From positions 124,001-188,000 of the forward strand of contig JAAXUF010000001.1 in NCBI GenBank assembly GCA_013336165.1: a stretch of DNA of 64,000 nucleotides. Direction: 5' to 3'. Shown one piece after another: positions 8,899 through 19,375 of this stretch. Positions within the stretch are counted from its first letter, which is position 1. Each line of letters begins with the position of its first letter. The notes below the pieces were generated by a model. That model did no database searches and was not told where the DNA came from. It worked only from the letters and a program-made list of their open reading frames with translations. Source of the stretch: Coriobacteriia bacterium (GTDB taxonomy: Bacteria > Actinomycetota > Coriobacteriia > Anaerosomatales > JAAXUF01). The position numbers and the translations under genes are program-made.

Positions 8899-9839
8899 CG
8901 AGCATCTCCTCTGATTCCGTCAGGAAAAACTGTCTTGGCGGCCAGCGTAGACCCACTACGCGTGTAGATCCCCATCAACCGGCCGCGATGACGAAGTGCG
9001 ACATCGCCTTGTGCTTCCGCTGCGGCGCCGTTGCATCCAACGGCGAACGGGAGGCTTACCCCGGACGCAACGCGCGTTGCATCTTCCTCCCCCAGTTCGA
9101 TAGCGGGAAGGCCGAGGGCGTCAAACGGATCGACGAAGAAGTCCGCGATCGCGCCGGCCCCCTCGAGCTCTTCAAGTGTCACTGCCGAAGAAAGATCAAG
9201 CGAACCTGATCGTGTCCGCCGCAGTGCGCCGAGATGAGCAGCCGAATCCAAGGCCCGGCCCAGATCCCGCGCAATCGCACGGATGTACGTGCCTTTCGAG
9301 ACGGTCAGGTCCGCGTCCCAGCACGTGTCCGGATCGAGGTGGATTCCGGTCAGGCTCGCGTCGAGAACCCGTATGACCCGGGGTTCGAGCGCGATTGCCT
9401 CTCCCGATCGCGCTGCTTTGTGGGCTATCTGCCCGCCGCGCTTGATCGCCGAGAAATCCGGCGGGACCTGGTTGTGATCGCCCACGAGCGAGGATACCGT
9501 CGCGGCGGCAAAAAAGGGGTCGCCCGCCTCGTCAGGCACACACGCGCACCGTGTCGGGGTGCCCTCGGCGTCATCTGTGTCGGTCTCAGTGCCGAAAATG
9601 ATGCGTGCGGAATAGGACTTCTGAGCAGCTGTGAGATACGGCGCGAGCCGAGTTGCGGTTCCCACAAGTACTACGAGAAGTCCGGTGGCCATGGGATCAA
9701 GAGTGCCTGCGTGTCCCACTCGGCCTTCGCCGGTAGCCCGGCGAACCCGGTTGACGACATCGTGGCTCGTCATACCGGCAGGCTTGTCTAGAACGAGAAC
9801 ACCGGAAAGGCCGGTCGCGCCGCGCCGACGAGCCATCAT
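8880..9839 (-). CDS. truB: tRNA pseudouridine(55) synthase
   Basis: Isomerises U55 in the T-loop of tRNAs. The 319-residue protein has VLVLDKPAGMTSHDVV at residues 14-29 and the catalytic motif GHAGTLDPMATG with Asp48. The catalytic domain ends near residue 230; the remainder is a PUA-like C-terminal region. Two consecutive ATG codons (9839 and 9836) can start it. The first overlaps the nrnA stop as ATGA, suggesting reinitiation. It belongs to the conserved infB-rbfA-nrnA-truB-ribF run. Confidence 0.95.
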   Translation of the reverse strand: MMARRRGATGLSGVLVLDKPAGMTSHDVVNRVRRATGEGRVGHAGTLDPMATGLLVVLVGTATRLAPYLTAAQKSYSARIIFGTETDTDDAEGTPTRCACVPDEAGDPFFAAATVSSLVGDHNQVPPDFSAIKRGGQIAHKAARSGEAIALEPRVIRVLDASLTGIHLDPDTCWDADLTVSKGTYIRAIARDLGRALDSAAHLGALRRTRSGSLDLSSAVTLEELEGAGAIADFFVDPFDALGLPAIELGEEDATRVASGVSLPFAVGCNGAAAEAQGDVALRHRGRLMGIYTRSGSTLAAKTVFPDGIRGDARCTQSS

Positions 9840-10804
9840 CGATCTGTTCCACCCGGCAGAAGCGGCAACAAGGCCGAGAGGAGCTCATCCATTGTGCCGG
9901 TCCATGTGAAGCCGGATGCGGGGACGTGTCCTCCCCCATCGAACCTGCGGGCGATCGAGCCGACATCAAATCCCGTTTTCGAGCGCAGATTCACGCGCAC
10001 TTCGTTCTCTGCGCGACGCAGCATAAGGGCGACTTCGATTCCCGAGACCAGCCTTATCGCGTCCGGCAGACCTTCGGCTTCGTCGGGGGCGGCTCCAAGG
10101 TCGAGGAAGTCGGCAGCCTCAAGCCACGAGTACGCGACTTTGCCGCCATTGGCGACCGTCAGTCTCGAGAGCACGCGAGCCTCGAGTTGCAGAGAGGCTA
10201 GGGAGCGATTCTGGTAGAGAAGCCGCGCGACTTCCGGCACATCGGCGCCGGCCTCGACCATATCGGCTGCGTCGCGGAGTGTGGACGCCGAGGTATTGCT
10301 GTAGCTGAAGCGTCCGGTGTCGGTGACGAGCGCCACATAGCAGCATTGGGCGATGTCCCTAGTCGGCGCGATGTCGAGCGAATCCATGAGGCGCCATACC
10401 ATCTGTCCTGTGGCCGCAGCCACAGGGTCCAGGATGTTGATGGTGCCAAAGCTCGACGCGTCAGGGTGATGGTCGATCACGATCGAAACCCGCGAACTTT
10501 CGGCGAGCCTGCCTGCTGCTCCGAGGCGCTCCGGGTTTGGCGTGTCGAGCGCCACGAACACATCAGGGACTTCGAGCTGCACCGCCGGAACGAACAGGCC
10601 GAACCCGGGGAGAAAGTCAAAGAGGGCCGGCGCGTCGGAGTCGTCTGCAAGCGTGGGCATCGCTGCGATGCCCACGCTGCGAAGCGCGAGCGTCAATGCG
10701 AGAACCGAACCCACAGCGTCGCCGTCTGGCCTCGTATGTGCGCACAGAACGACAGAACCGGCCCGGCGTAGTGCGACAGCGGCGTTGTGGTATGCAGCAA
10801 GCAC
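9836..10804 (-). CDS. nrnA: DHH-family nanoRNase / pAp phosphatase
   Basis: A 322-residue bifunctional oligoribonuclease and 3'-phosphoadenosine-5'-phosphate phosphatase that clears 2-5 nt RNAs. The DHH core is clear: HTRPDGDAVGS at residues 23-33, a metal Asp in ALDTPNPERLG near residue 87, and DHHP at 111-114. The C-terminal DHHA1 domain has the GGGH signature in RRFDGGGHVPASG near residue 292. The start is GTG at 10804, three bases after the rbfA stop, with AAGGGG upstream. It ends by overlapping truB by four bases. Confidence 0.94.
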   Translation of the reverse strand: MLAAYHNAAVALRRAGSVVLCAHTRPDGDAVGSVLALTLALRSVGIAAMPTLADDSDAPALFDFLPGFGLFVPAVQLEVPDVFVALDTPNPERLGAAGRLAESSRVSIVIDHHPDASSFGTINILDPVAAATGQMVWRLMDSLDIAPTRDIAQCCYVALVTDTGRFSYSNTSASTLRDAADMVEAGADVPEVARLLYQNRSLASLQLEARVLSRLTVANGGKVAYSWLEAADFLDLGAAPDEAEGLPDAIRLVSGIEVALMLRRAENEVRVNLRSKTGFDVGSIARRFDGGGHVPASGFTWTGTMDELLSALLPLLPGGTDR

Positions 10805-10807
10805 GAT

Positions 10808-11203
10808 CTAGACCCCTTGCTCCCCGGGCAAAGCCTCGTCCGCTTCATCTTCCCGGCCCACAAGTGAGGGCGGAACGTCCTTCAGAGCCTCGTTGATGCG
10901 CATTCCCGTGTCGACCGATTCATCGATGAAGAATCGCAGTTCAGGGGATACCCGCCACCCGAGTGCGTGCCCCAGCAAAGAGCGAAGTCGGCCCTTCGCC
11001 GATTCGAGTCCGGCAATCGCCGTCGAGTATCGTTCGGGATCCGTGCTGACGTAGACCGCGACGATCGAGCGGTCAGGACTCACCTCGGCACCGGTGATCG
11101 TGACGAGATCCACGCGGGGGTCCGCAATCTCGTCGATCACCAGTGAAGCGATGACTTCGCGCGCACGTTCATTCAGTCTGCGACTGTTGGGAGTCTGTTT
11201 CAT
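10808..11203 (-). CDS. rbfA: Ribosome-binding factor A
   Basis: A 131-residue KH-like factor needed for late 30S maturation and 16S rRNA 5'-end processing. The family start pattern is present (RRLNERAREVIASLV), as are DPRVDLVTITGAEVSPD and the ELRFFIDES motif near residue 88. The tail is acidic. It lies 28 bases after infB and three bases before nrnA, the standard order. Confidence 0.95.
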   Translation of the reverse strand: MKQTPNSRRLNERAREVIASLVIDEIADPRVDLVTITGAEVSPDRSIVAVYVSTDPERYSTAIAGLESAKGRLRSLLGHALGWRVSPELRFFIDESVDTGMRINEALKDVPPSLVGREDEADEALPGEQGV

Positions 11204-11231
11204 GTTCCTACCGCTCTCCTAACGCGACCGA

Positions 11232-13754
11232 TCACGATTCGCGAGCGACTTCGATGACCTTGTAGCCCTCGATGATGTCGCCTTCTTTGAGATCCTGGAA
11301 GTTATCAATACCGATGCCACACTCATAGCCCTGCTTGACTGACTTCACGTCGTCCTTGAAACGGCGCAGAGAGTGGATCTTGCCATCTACAATGATGGTT
11401 CCGTCTCGGACGACCCGAATCTTGTCATCCCGCGAGATCTCGCCTTCGAGCACATAGCAGCCTGCGATCAGGCCCGCCTTCGGCACGCGGAACAGGTTGC
11501 GAACCTCAACGCGGGCGGTGTCCTCCTCGTGGAACTCAGGAGCAAGCATGCCGATACGTGCGGCGTTGATGTCCTCAATGGCCTGGTAGATGACGCGATA
11601 GAGCCTGACGTCGATCTCTTCCTGCTCGGCAAGCGCTTTGGCCTTCGGCTGCGGGCGAACGTTGAAACCGATCACGATGGCGTCAGACGCGTTTGCAAGT
11701 GTGACGTCGCTCTCGGTGATCGCGCCGACAGCCGAGTGGATGACGTTGATACGCACTTCGGACTGGTCCATCTTGTCCAGCGAGTCCTTGAGAGCTTCGA
11801 TCGAACCTTGGACGTCTGCCTTGACGATGAGGTTGACCTCCTTGAGGGCGCCTTCGCTGATTCGAGCGAAGAGATCGTCGAGCGACACGTGGCTCTTCTT
11901 CTCCCTCGCGAGAGTGCGCTGGCGCAACGCCCGTTCCTCTGCCAAATCCCTAGCGTCACGCTCGTCCGCAAAGACGCGGAAGTCGTCGCCGGCCGACGGA
12001 ACGCTGGCAAGGCCCTGGACCTCAACCGGATCGGCGGGGGTCGCGTCCTTGACCGTATCACCTCTCGGGCTCACGAGCGCGCGCACACGGCCGTATGACG
12101 TGCCTGCGACGATCGAGTCTCCGACTCGAAGCGTGCCACGCTGAACGAGCATGGTCGCGATAGGACCGCGACCCTTATCGAGCTTCGCCTCGATGACGAC
12201 GCCGCTGGCCATTGCCGCCGGGTTCGCCTTGAGCTCAAGGATGTCCGCCTGAAGGAGAATCATCTCCAGCAACTCGTCGATGTTGAGACGCTTCTTCGCC
12301 GAGACGTTCACGAAGATGTTCGTGCCGCCCCACTCTTCAGGGACGATCTCATACTCGGTGAGCATCTGGCGAACCTGCTCGGGGTTGGCGCCTTCCTTGT
12401 CAATCTTGTTGACGGCCACGATGATCGGCACATCGGCTGCGCGGGCATGGTGGATAGCCTCAACCGTCTGCGGCATGACACCGTCATCGGCAGCGACAAC
12501 CAGAACCACGACGTCAGTGGCGTTTGCTCCGCGGGCACGCATTGCGGTGAACGCCTCATGGCCCGGCGTGTCGATGAACGTAATCTGCTTGCCGTTGTGA
12601 ACGACCACTGATGCCCCGATGTGCTGCGTGATACCACCGGCTTCCGTGGCGGCGACGCCTGAGTCTCGGATGGCGTCGAGCAGCGAGGTCTTGCCGTGGT
12701 CGACGTGACCCATAACCGTGACGACCGGCGGACGCGGGTGCAAGTCGGCTGGCTCGTCGTTGTACACGAGTGCCTCTTCCTGCTCCGGCGTGACGATCTT
12801 GACCTCACGGCCCATGTCCTCGGCAATGATCTCGATGATGTCGCGCGCCATGGGTTGGTTGACCGTCAGAGGCGTCCCAAGCATGAACAGACGTTTGATG
12901 ACGTCGTTCGCGGGCACGCCGAGAGCTTCAGCGAAGTCACCGACGGTTGCACCCTCCGCAACGCTTGCCTCTGCGCCGCCAACAGGCAGGTTGACGTGCG
13001 CAGCTGCTTCATGGTGCGCGGTGGCCTCGGTATCGGGGCCGATCGGCTTCTTGTGTTTCTTCTTCTTGCGGCCGTTTTCCGCTGCAGCGGCTGCAACGGC
13101 AGCCTTGGCCTCGTCGATAACCTTCTGGCGCTGAAGAACCTCGGCCTGGGCGGCCATCTGACGATAGCGCTCTTCTTCTTCTTTGTTGAGCGTTTCCGTC
13201 TCCTCGGCCTGAAGGCGAGTGCGTTCGGAGGCTATCGCGGCCTCGAGCCCGGAACGTACTTCCGTCTCGGATGCCGGCGTTGCCGAAGCGACTTCAGCAG
13301 GCGCGGGCTCTACGGCGACGACGGGTGCGACCACCTCAGGAACGCGAGCTGCTGCTGCAGCCGCGGCTTGTTGTGCCGCAACCGATGCTGCCGCTGCATG
13401 ATCGGCTTCCTCCGCAACTCTGCGGGCAGCCTCCTCTGTGCGGGCGCGCTGCTCCTGCTCGCGCTTGCGACGCTCTTCCTCGGCTACCTTGCGACGCTCT
13501 TCCTCGGCGGCTTTGAGCTGTGCATCCTCGGCGGCTTTGCGCGCAGCCTCCTCAGCCTGCTGGCGGTCATGCTCTTCGGCCATGGCTGCCTGACGCTCGG
13601 CAATCTCAGGGCCGAGCTGCTTGCGGATCTTGTCGACATACGCCTCAACCAGCGTCGAAGCGTGGTTCTTGGCCGGGATCTTCATCCCTTGGAGCTTGTC
13701 GAGCAGCTCTTTGCTCGTCATGCCGAACTCCTTGGCGAGTTCGTGAACTCTCAT
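11232..13754 (-). CDS. infB: Translation initiation factor IF-2
   Basis: GTPase that delivers initiator tRNA and joins ribosomal subunits. The 840-residue protein begins with the IF2_N module ([18 protein letters not shown]). A long Ala/Glu/Arg-rich charged helix follows (about residues 50-230), then a second IF2_N segment, and the G domain with GHVDHGKT at 349-356, DTPGHEAF and NKID, and domains II-IV. I chose ATG 13754, which has GAGGA ten bases upstream. ATG 13763 (adding MPA) is equally possible. The open frame extends further into rnpM, but that part would overlap the rnpM end and has no support. Confidence 0.96.
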   Translation of the reverse strand: MRVHELAKEFGMTSKELLDKLQGMKIPAKNHASTLVEAYVDKIRKQLGPEIAERQAAMAEEHDRQQAEEAARKAAEDAQLKAAEEERRKVAEEERRKREQEQRARTEEAARRVAEEADHAAAASVAAQQAAAAAAARVPEVVAPVVAVEPAPAEVASATPASETEVRSGLEAAIASERTRLQAEETETLNKEEEERYRQMAAQAEVLQRQKVIDEAKAAVAAAAAENGRKKKKHKKPIGPDTEATAHHEAAAHVNLPVGGAEASVAEGATVGDFAEALGVPANDVIKRLFMLGTPLTVNQPMARDIIEIIAEDMGREVKIVTPEQEEALVYNDEPADLHPRPPVVTVMGHVDHGKTSLLDAIRDSGVAATEAGGITQHIGASVVVHNGKQITFIDTPGHEAFTAMRARGANATDVVVLVVAADDGVMPQTVEAIHHARAADVPIIVAVNKIDKEGANPEQVRQMLTEYEIVPEEWGGTNIFVNVSAKKRLNIDELLEMILLQADILELKANPAAMASGVVIEAKLDKGRGPIATMLVQRGTLRVGDSIVAGTSYGRVRALVSPRGDTVKDATPADPVEVQGLASVPSAGDDFRVFADERDARDLAEERALRQRTLAREKKSHVSLDDLFARISEGALKEVNLIVKADVQGSIEALKDSLDKMDQSEVRINVIHSAVGAITESDVTLANASDAIVIGFNVRPQPKAKALAEQEEIDVRLYRVIYQAIEDINAARIGMLAPEFHEEDTARVEVRNLFRVPKAGLIAGCYVLEGEISRDDKIRVVRDGTIIVDGKIHSLRRFKDDVKSVKQGYECGIGIDNFQDLKEGDIIEGYKVIEVARES

Positions 13755-13767
13755 TGCTGGCATATCC

Positions 13768-14066
13768 TCACCGTCCTGCCTGCGAGCCGAACGTTGTGCG
13801 CAGCAGCTCGTCAAAGTCTCGTCTCAACCGGTCGTAGTCGTCGTCTTTCAAGTTCACCTTGAGAGTGGAGTCCAAGCGCCGCCTTTGACGGGCCGTGGTG
13901 AAGCACTCAGGTGTCGCGCAGAGGTATGCCCCGCGTCCGTTTGCCTTTCCGGTCGGGTCGATCTCAACATGACCGTCCGGCGTGCGAACGACGCGCACCA
14001 AGCCACGCTTGTCGTCAGATTCGCGACATGCGACGCAGGTGCGAGTGGGAACCTTGCGCGCTATCA

Positions 14067-14067
<1 letters not shown>
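13768..14067 (-). CDS. rnpM: YlxR family RNA-binding protein (RnpM-type)
   Basis: A 99-residue YlxR/DUF448 protein. In Bacillus the family member binds RNase P RNA and modulates its activity. The signature [19 protein letters not shown] is at residues 9-27, and GRGAYLC follows near residue 45. The C-terminal half is basic and acidic mixed. The ATG at 14067 shares a base with the nusA stop (TGATG); GTG at 14070 is an alternative with better spacing to AAGGGGG. Its place between nusA and infB is the conserved one. Confidence 0.93.
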
Positions 14068-15214
<1,147 letters not shown>

Positions 15215-15218
<4 letters not shown>

Positions 15219-15703
15219 GAAGACTGCTCCCTTCCCTTGCCGAAGTCGAGGGCACCTTTCAGGCGCGCCTTCTGGACGGAATCGTACGGAATTGCGTGAC
15301 GCTCGTTGTCAAAGTCGAGGAGTATATCGTCGCCGTCCAACCCGGCAAGAACGCCGGTCCTGGTGCTGCGACGTTCGTCGTTCTTCGACCATACCGTGAC
15401 GGTCTGACCGGCAAAACGCTCAAAGTCCGCCTTGCGCACAAGCGGGCGATCGATACCCGGCGACGAAACCTCAAGGGTGTACGGCCGCGAGAAGGGGTTC
15501 TCGGCATCCAGTACAGCCGATATCCATTCGTTGGCTGCAGAGAGGTCGTCAACGTTGATGCCGCCTTCACGGTCGAGCAGGACACGAACGACAGGCACGC
15601 CTCGCCCACCGGCTTGCTCGATGGCCACGAGTTCGAAACCGTGTGCTTCCGCTTCAGGCGCAAGCGCTTCTGTCAGCCGAGAAACGACGTTGTCTTGCTG
15701 CAT
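15215..15703 (-). CDS. rimP: Ribosome maturation factor RimP
   Basis: A 162-residue 30S maturation factor. The family core is evident: GFELVAIEQAGG near residue 22, VRVLLDREGGINVDD, and the YTLEVSSPGIDRPL motif near residue 80. The ATG at 15703 has an ideal AGGAGGTGA eight bases upstream, so the longer open frame is rejected. It heads the rimP-nusA-rnpM-infB operon and overlaps nusA by four bases. Confidence 0.95.
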
Positions 15704-15787
15704 ACCTGTCACCTCCTGTCTGCAGAACAAAAGAAGCGAGCGTAAGCCCACTTCTCGCAAAAAACGGCAATGTTCACGTACAGGCGA

Positions 15788-15816
15788 ATCTTAGCACATG
15801 GGTGCGGTTGGAAAAA
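15788..15816 (-). promoter_or_regulatory. Candidate promoter for the rimP-nusA-infB operon
   Basis: On the minus strand TTTTTC and TAAGAT are 17 bases apart, and TGC precedes the -10 (TGCTAAGAT, an extended -10). The roughly 85-base leader that follows contains TTTTTTG and a GCGAG/CTCGC inverted repeat ahead of TTCTTTTG, so a short attenuator-like hairpin is possible. Confidence 0.45.
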
Positions 15817-15909
15817 GGTTTCGGGATGCGCCTAGTCTGGGATGCCGATGTGTCACCTTAGGTCGCGCTTGTGCGCGTCTGGGGCGGCTCAATCGTGTTT
15901 CGCACTCTT

Positions 15910-17640
15910 TCAGACTTTGAGTCGTTCCCTCTCGGCCTCAACCAATTCGCGAATGAAGTCGACCGCTGACGCTAACGGCACCGTGCTGCGTTCTGAATCA
16001 GAACGCCGTTTCAGCTCGACGACTCCATTTGCCAGCCCTTTCTTGCCCACCACAACCTGGCACGGCCAGCCGATGAGGTCGGCGTCGTTGAACTTGACTC
16101 CGGCACGCTGGTCCCGGTCATCGATGACGCATTCTACGCCGGCTGCCGAGAGTTCCCTCCAGATGCGCTCAGCTTCAGGCCAAACGATGTCGTCATCGAC
16201 CGCGAGAGGAATGACTGCTACTTCAACTGGGGCGACCGACATCGGCCACAAGATTCCGGCGGCATCGTTGTACTGCTCTACGATCGCGGCCAGCGTACGA
16301 GTGACGCCGACTCCATAGCAGCCCATGATGAACGGATGCTCTTCGCCCTTCTCGTCCGCATACATCGCGCCCATTGCGACAGAATACTTCGTCCCGAGTT
16401 GGAACACCTGCGAGACTTCGATGCCACGTGCACTCTCGAGAAGACCGCCACATACCGGACAACCGTCACCCAGCGCCGCAACCACAAGATCTGCCCACGT
16501 ATGGACTTTGAAGTCTCTCTCCGGCTGCGCGCAGATGAGGTGATAGTCGCTCTCGTTTGCACCCACGCCCCACGCAACGTCTTCCCGCAGGCTTCTGTCG
16601 GCCAAGACAATCGTTCCTGATGGCGGGTCAACCGGGCCCAGTGAGCCCTTCGGGATCCCAAAACGGAGGAACTCTTCCTCGGTGAGCAGCTCGAAGCCCG
16701 GGATTGCACCGGCCGCCTTGATTGGATTGAGCTCTCTGTCGCCGGGGATGCACACGTACACCAGTGTGCCGTCGGCCGACTTTCCCGCCATGGTCTTGAC
16801 GGTGTCATGCTCGGGAATCTTCAGAAACTCCGAGAGCTCCGCGATGGTGCGGATGCCGGGTGTGTGCACACGCTCAAGGGGGCGCGCGTCTACAATGCTC
16901 GGCGTGCGCGGGACGACGGTGGCCGCGGCCTCGATGTCGGCAGCCCAACCACAGGCGCAGTAGACAAGCTCGGCCTCGCCGTTCTCGGCTAGGGCCATGA
17001 ACTCGGTGGTGACTTTGCCGCCGATCTGACCGGAGTCAGCCTCGACAGGCCGGTAGTCAAGGCCGCACCGCGAGCAGATTCGGCCGTAGGCGCCGCTCAT
17101 GGCGTCGTAGTGCTCCTGAAGCGACTCCTGTGTCGCATGGAAGCTGTAGGCGTCCTTCATGATGAACTCGCGGCCGCGCAACAACCCGAAACGAGGGCGG
17201 ACTTCGTCACGGAACTTGACCTGTATCTGGTAGAGCGAGATCGGCAGGTCCCGATAGGAACGAACTTCGTTGCGGATGAGCGAGGTGACGATCTCCTCAT
17301 GCGTCGGCCCGAGGCAGTATTCATGCTCGTGGCGATCCGTGAAGCGGGCCAGTTCAGGGCCGTACACGTCCCATCGGCCGGATTCGCGCCACAACTCGGC
17401 TGGCTGCACCATCGGCATCAGTATCTCCTGGCTGCCGATAGCATCCATCTCTTCGCGGACGATCTGCTCGATTTTGGCGAGGGTTCGCTTTCCGAGTGGA
17501 AGGAAGGAGTATATGCCGGCCGCATTCTTACGGATCATGCCCGCGCGCAGGAGGAGCCTGTGGCTCGCGAGCTCGGCATCGGAAGGATCTTCCTTCAGGG
17601 TGGGTGCATACAGAGTGCTCATGCGCAAAGCGACGGTCAT
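15910..17640 (-). CDS. proS: Prolyl-tRNA synthetase, bacterial type
   Basis: Charges tRNA-Pro. The 576-residue length and layout fit the prokaryotic-type enzyme: class II motif 1 (RAGMIRKNAAGIYSFLPLG), motif 2 (QIQVKFRDEVRPRFGLLRGREF), and an inserted editing domain (about residues 225-385). Motif 3 (GCYGVGVTRTLAAI, near 445) and the C-terminal anticodon-binding domain follow. ATG 17640 has GAGG close upstream; ATG 17622 (MSTLYAPT) is a second possibility. It stands alone between the MFS gene and rimP. I found no T-box motif in the short leader. Confidence 0.96.
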   Translation of the reverse strand: MTVALRMSTLYAPTLKEDPSDAELASHRLLLRAGMIRKNAAGIYSFLPLGKRTLAKIEQIVREEMDAIGSQEILMPMVQPAELWRESGRWDVYGPELARFTDRHEHEYCLGPTHEEIVTSLIRNEVRSYRDLPISLYQIQVKFRDEVRPRFGLLRGREFIMKDAYSFHATQESLQEHYDAMSGAYGRICSRCGLDYRPVEADSGQIGGKVTTEFMALAENGEAELVYCACGWAADIEAAATVVPRTPSIVDARPLERVHTPGIRTIAELSEFLKIPEHDTVKTMAGKSADGTLVYVCIPGDRELNPIKAAGAIPGFELLTEEEFLRFGIPKGSLGPVDPPSGTIVLADRSLREDVAWGVGANESDYHLICAQPERDFKVHTWADLVVAALGDGCPVCGGLLESARGIEVSQVFQLGTKYSVAMGAMYADEKGEEHPFIMGCYGVGVTRTLAAIVEQYNDAAGILWPMSVAPVEVAVIPLAVDDDIVWPEAERIWRELSAAGVECVIDDRDQRAGVKFNDADLIGWPCQVVVGKKGLANGVVELKRRSDSERSTVPLASAVDFIRELVEAERERLKV

Positions 17641-17760
17641 GTGTCCTCTTTCAAGATCGAGTGTCCTGCCCATTTGCAGTCGGCCGAGACCGATGTATAT
17701 CAAAGGTTGGTGTCCAAGATACCAGCACCATGCGGCGAACGACACTCAATAGGACACATC

Positions 17761-17790
17761 GGACCCCGGATACGACGATCTCCGGGGTCC
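17761..17790 (-). terminator. Strong hairpin downstream of the MFS gene, no U-run
   Basis: Perfect 10-base arms (GGACCCCGGA/TCCGGGGTCC) surround a 10-base loop, 28 bases past the MFS stop and 120 bases before proS. Neither strand has a U-run after it. It may be a factor-dependent terminator, a 3' stabiliser, or a structured element in the proS leader. Confidence 0.5.
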
Positions 17791-17818
17791 GACATTCAAT
17801 CGAGAACCGATTTGGCAG

Positions 17819-19129
17819 CTAGGCTTCGTCGGGAATCAACTCGGAGGAACTCTCTACTTCGACGGGAGCCTTCACCACAAAACTCAGGGCCGAGGCCAAG
17901 ACAAGGAGGCCGGCCGCAATGTAGTAAGCGACCGCGTATGAGCCTGCGGGGTGCACGAGCGTCTTGCTGTGGTCGAAGATGAACGCCGCCAGTTGCGATC
18001 CGAAGACTCCACCAACGCCCCAAGCGGTAAAGATCAAGCCGTAGTTGACTCCTCCATTCTTTGTACCGAAGAAGTCGTAGGTCGTCGTCGGGAACAGGGT
18101 CAGGTTTGACCCGTAGTTGAATCCGATGAAGAACGCAGCCCCCATGAGCAGCGGGGCGGTTGTGGCGAAGCCCAGAAGCAACATCATGATCGCCTGGAAG
18201 ACGAACACAATGAGCATGGTCTGGCGGCGGCCGATCCTGTCCGACAACACGCCTGCCACCGGTCGACCGATGCCATTTCCAAGAGCGAGTGTGGCGACCA
18301 GCACGTAGCTCATAGTGTTCGCTGTCTGAGCACCAAGCTCCAATGTCGCAACCTTGGCGAGAATGCCCACTATCATCAAGCCAGCAAACGCCGCGAAGGC
18401 GTACATGAACCATAGCCCGTAGAAACTTGGCGTGCGCACCATCTCTCGCCATGTGTACTCACGCTGCACAACAGGTTTTGAAGAGCCCGCAGTGGCGACA
18501 TAGGATCCTGGCGGCACATAGCCGGTAGGAGGATTGTTCAAGAGTTGGGCGACCAGCACAATCACGGCGAAGTATGCGATGCCGAGATACAGAAACGTTT
18601 GGTTGACGCTATATGTTGTGATGAGATATGTGGTCAGTGGTGCCGTGTAGATGGAGGCGAGCCCGAAGCCGCCTACCACGATTCCCGCAATCAGCCCTTT
18701 TCGCCGGGCCGGGAACCACTTGACCGCCGCAGGCGTGGCCGAGGCATAGGCAAGACCTATCCCCATTCCCGTCAGAATGCCAAACCCCAATACCATCATC
18801 CGCGGAAACTCGCCAGCTGCCAGGTGAGCGGGCGAAAAACTCGCCACCAACATTCCCAACCCGACCATGACCCCACCCGCCGTTGCGACGATTCGCGGAC
18901 CGATACGATCCTGCAGGCGACCGGCAAACACCATGGTGAGTGCGAACGTGCCTACTGCGAATGCATAGGGCCAGTTGGCCTGCTGGGCGGTCCAACCGTA
19001 GAGGCCGCCGGCGGCAGCGGATTTCGTGAGCGCTTTGGCGACGATGCTCCACGTGTAGAGCACTCCGAGGGCGAGGTTGATAGTCAACCCCGCGAAGGTG
19101 ACGATCCATCCTCGTGTATTGGGCTTCAT
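17819..19129 (-). CDS. MFS transporter, oxalate/formate antiporter (OFA) type
   Basis: A 436-residue membrane protein with about twelve hydrophobic segments. The first contains RGWIVTFAGLTINLALGVLYTWSI, a typical OFA-family start. The loop DRIGPRIVATAGG follows TM2 and DRIGRRQTMLIVF lies in the second half, both MFS loop motifs. The OFA group includes oxalate:formate antiporters and monocarboxylate carriers; the substrate here is unknown. ATG 19129 has AGGAGGAGGG upstream. It stands alone among housekeeping genes, 246 bases from ispG, in a spacer where I see no convincing promoter. Confidence 0.88.
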   Translation of the reverse strand: MKPNTRGWIVTFAGLTINLALGVLYTWSIVAKALTKSAAAGGLYGWTAQQANWPYAFAVGTFALTMVFAGRLQDRIGPRIVATAGGVMVGLGMLVASFSPAHLAAGEFPRMMVLGFGILTGMGIGLAYASATPAAVKWFPARRKGLIAGIVVGGFGLASIYTAPLTTYLITTYSVNQTFLYLGIAYFAVIVLVAQLLNNPPTGYVPPGSYVATAGSSKPVVQREYTWREMVRTPSFYGLWFMYAFAAFAGLMIVGILAKVATLELGAQTANTMSYVLVATLALGNGIGRPVAGVLSDRIGRRQTMLIVFVFQAIMMLLLGFATTAPLLMGAAFFIGFNYGSNLTLFPTTTYDFFGTKNGGVNYGLIFTAWGVGGVFGSQLAAFIFDHSKTLVHPAGSYAVAYYIAAGLLVLASALSFVVKAPVEVESSSELIPDEA

Positions 19130-19375
19130 GTGCGTGTCCCTCCTCCTTGATCCGACGGCTGCTGGCGTGATCGGTGCCACGCATCCATTGTCGAATCTGG
19201 AGCCTTCGAGCGCGGCACTATGCTTGCAGACGGCGTTAGCTGACGGACAGCGGCGGACTTCTAACGGCGAATGGAGGTGCGCTATCAGCGGACGGGTGAA
19301 CCAGCGCCGTTCGCGCTGTCGAACAGCCCTCTTGGCGACGATGAGAGTCTGCAGACTCCTCGGAAACAGATGGAA

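Noticed and set aside
13390-13620. Tandem repeat in infB
   Set aside because: It is the low-complexity Ala/Glu/Arg coding stretch normal for IF-2, not a DNA repeat element.
12696-13862. 388-codon plus-strand open frame opposite infB
   Set aside because: Its Leu/Cys-rich composition is the complement of the Ala/Glu/Arg-rich IF-2 helix; no ribosome-binding site or recognised motif.
17641-17818. T-box leader for proS
   Set aside because: No GGTGG-ACCGCG-type antiterminator sequence is present on the minus strand.
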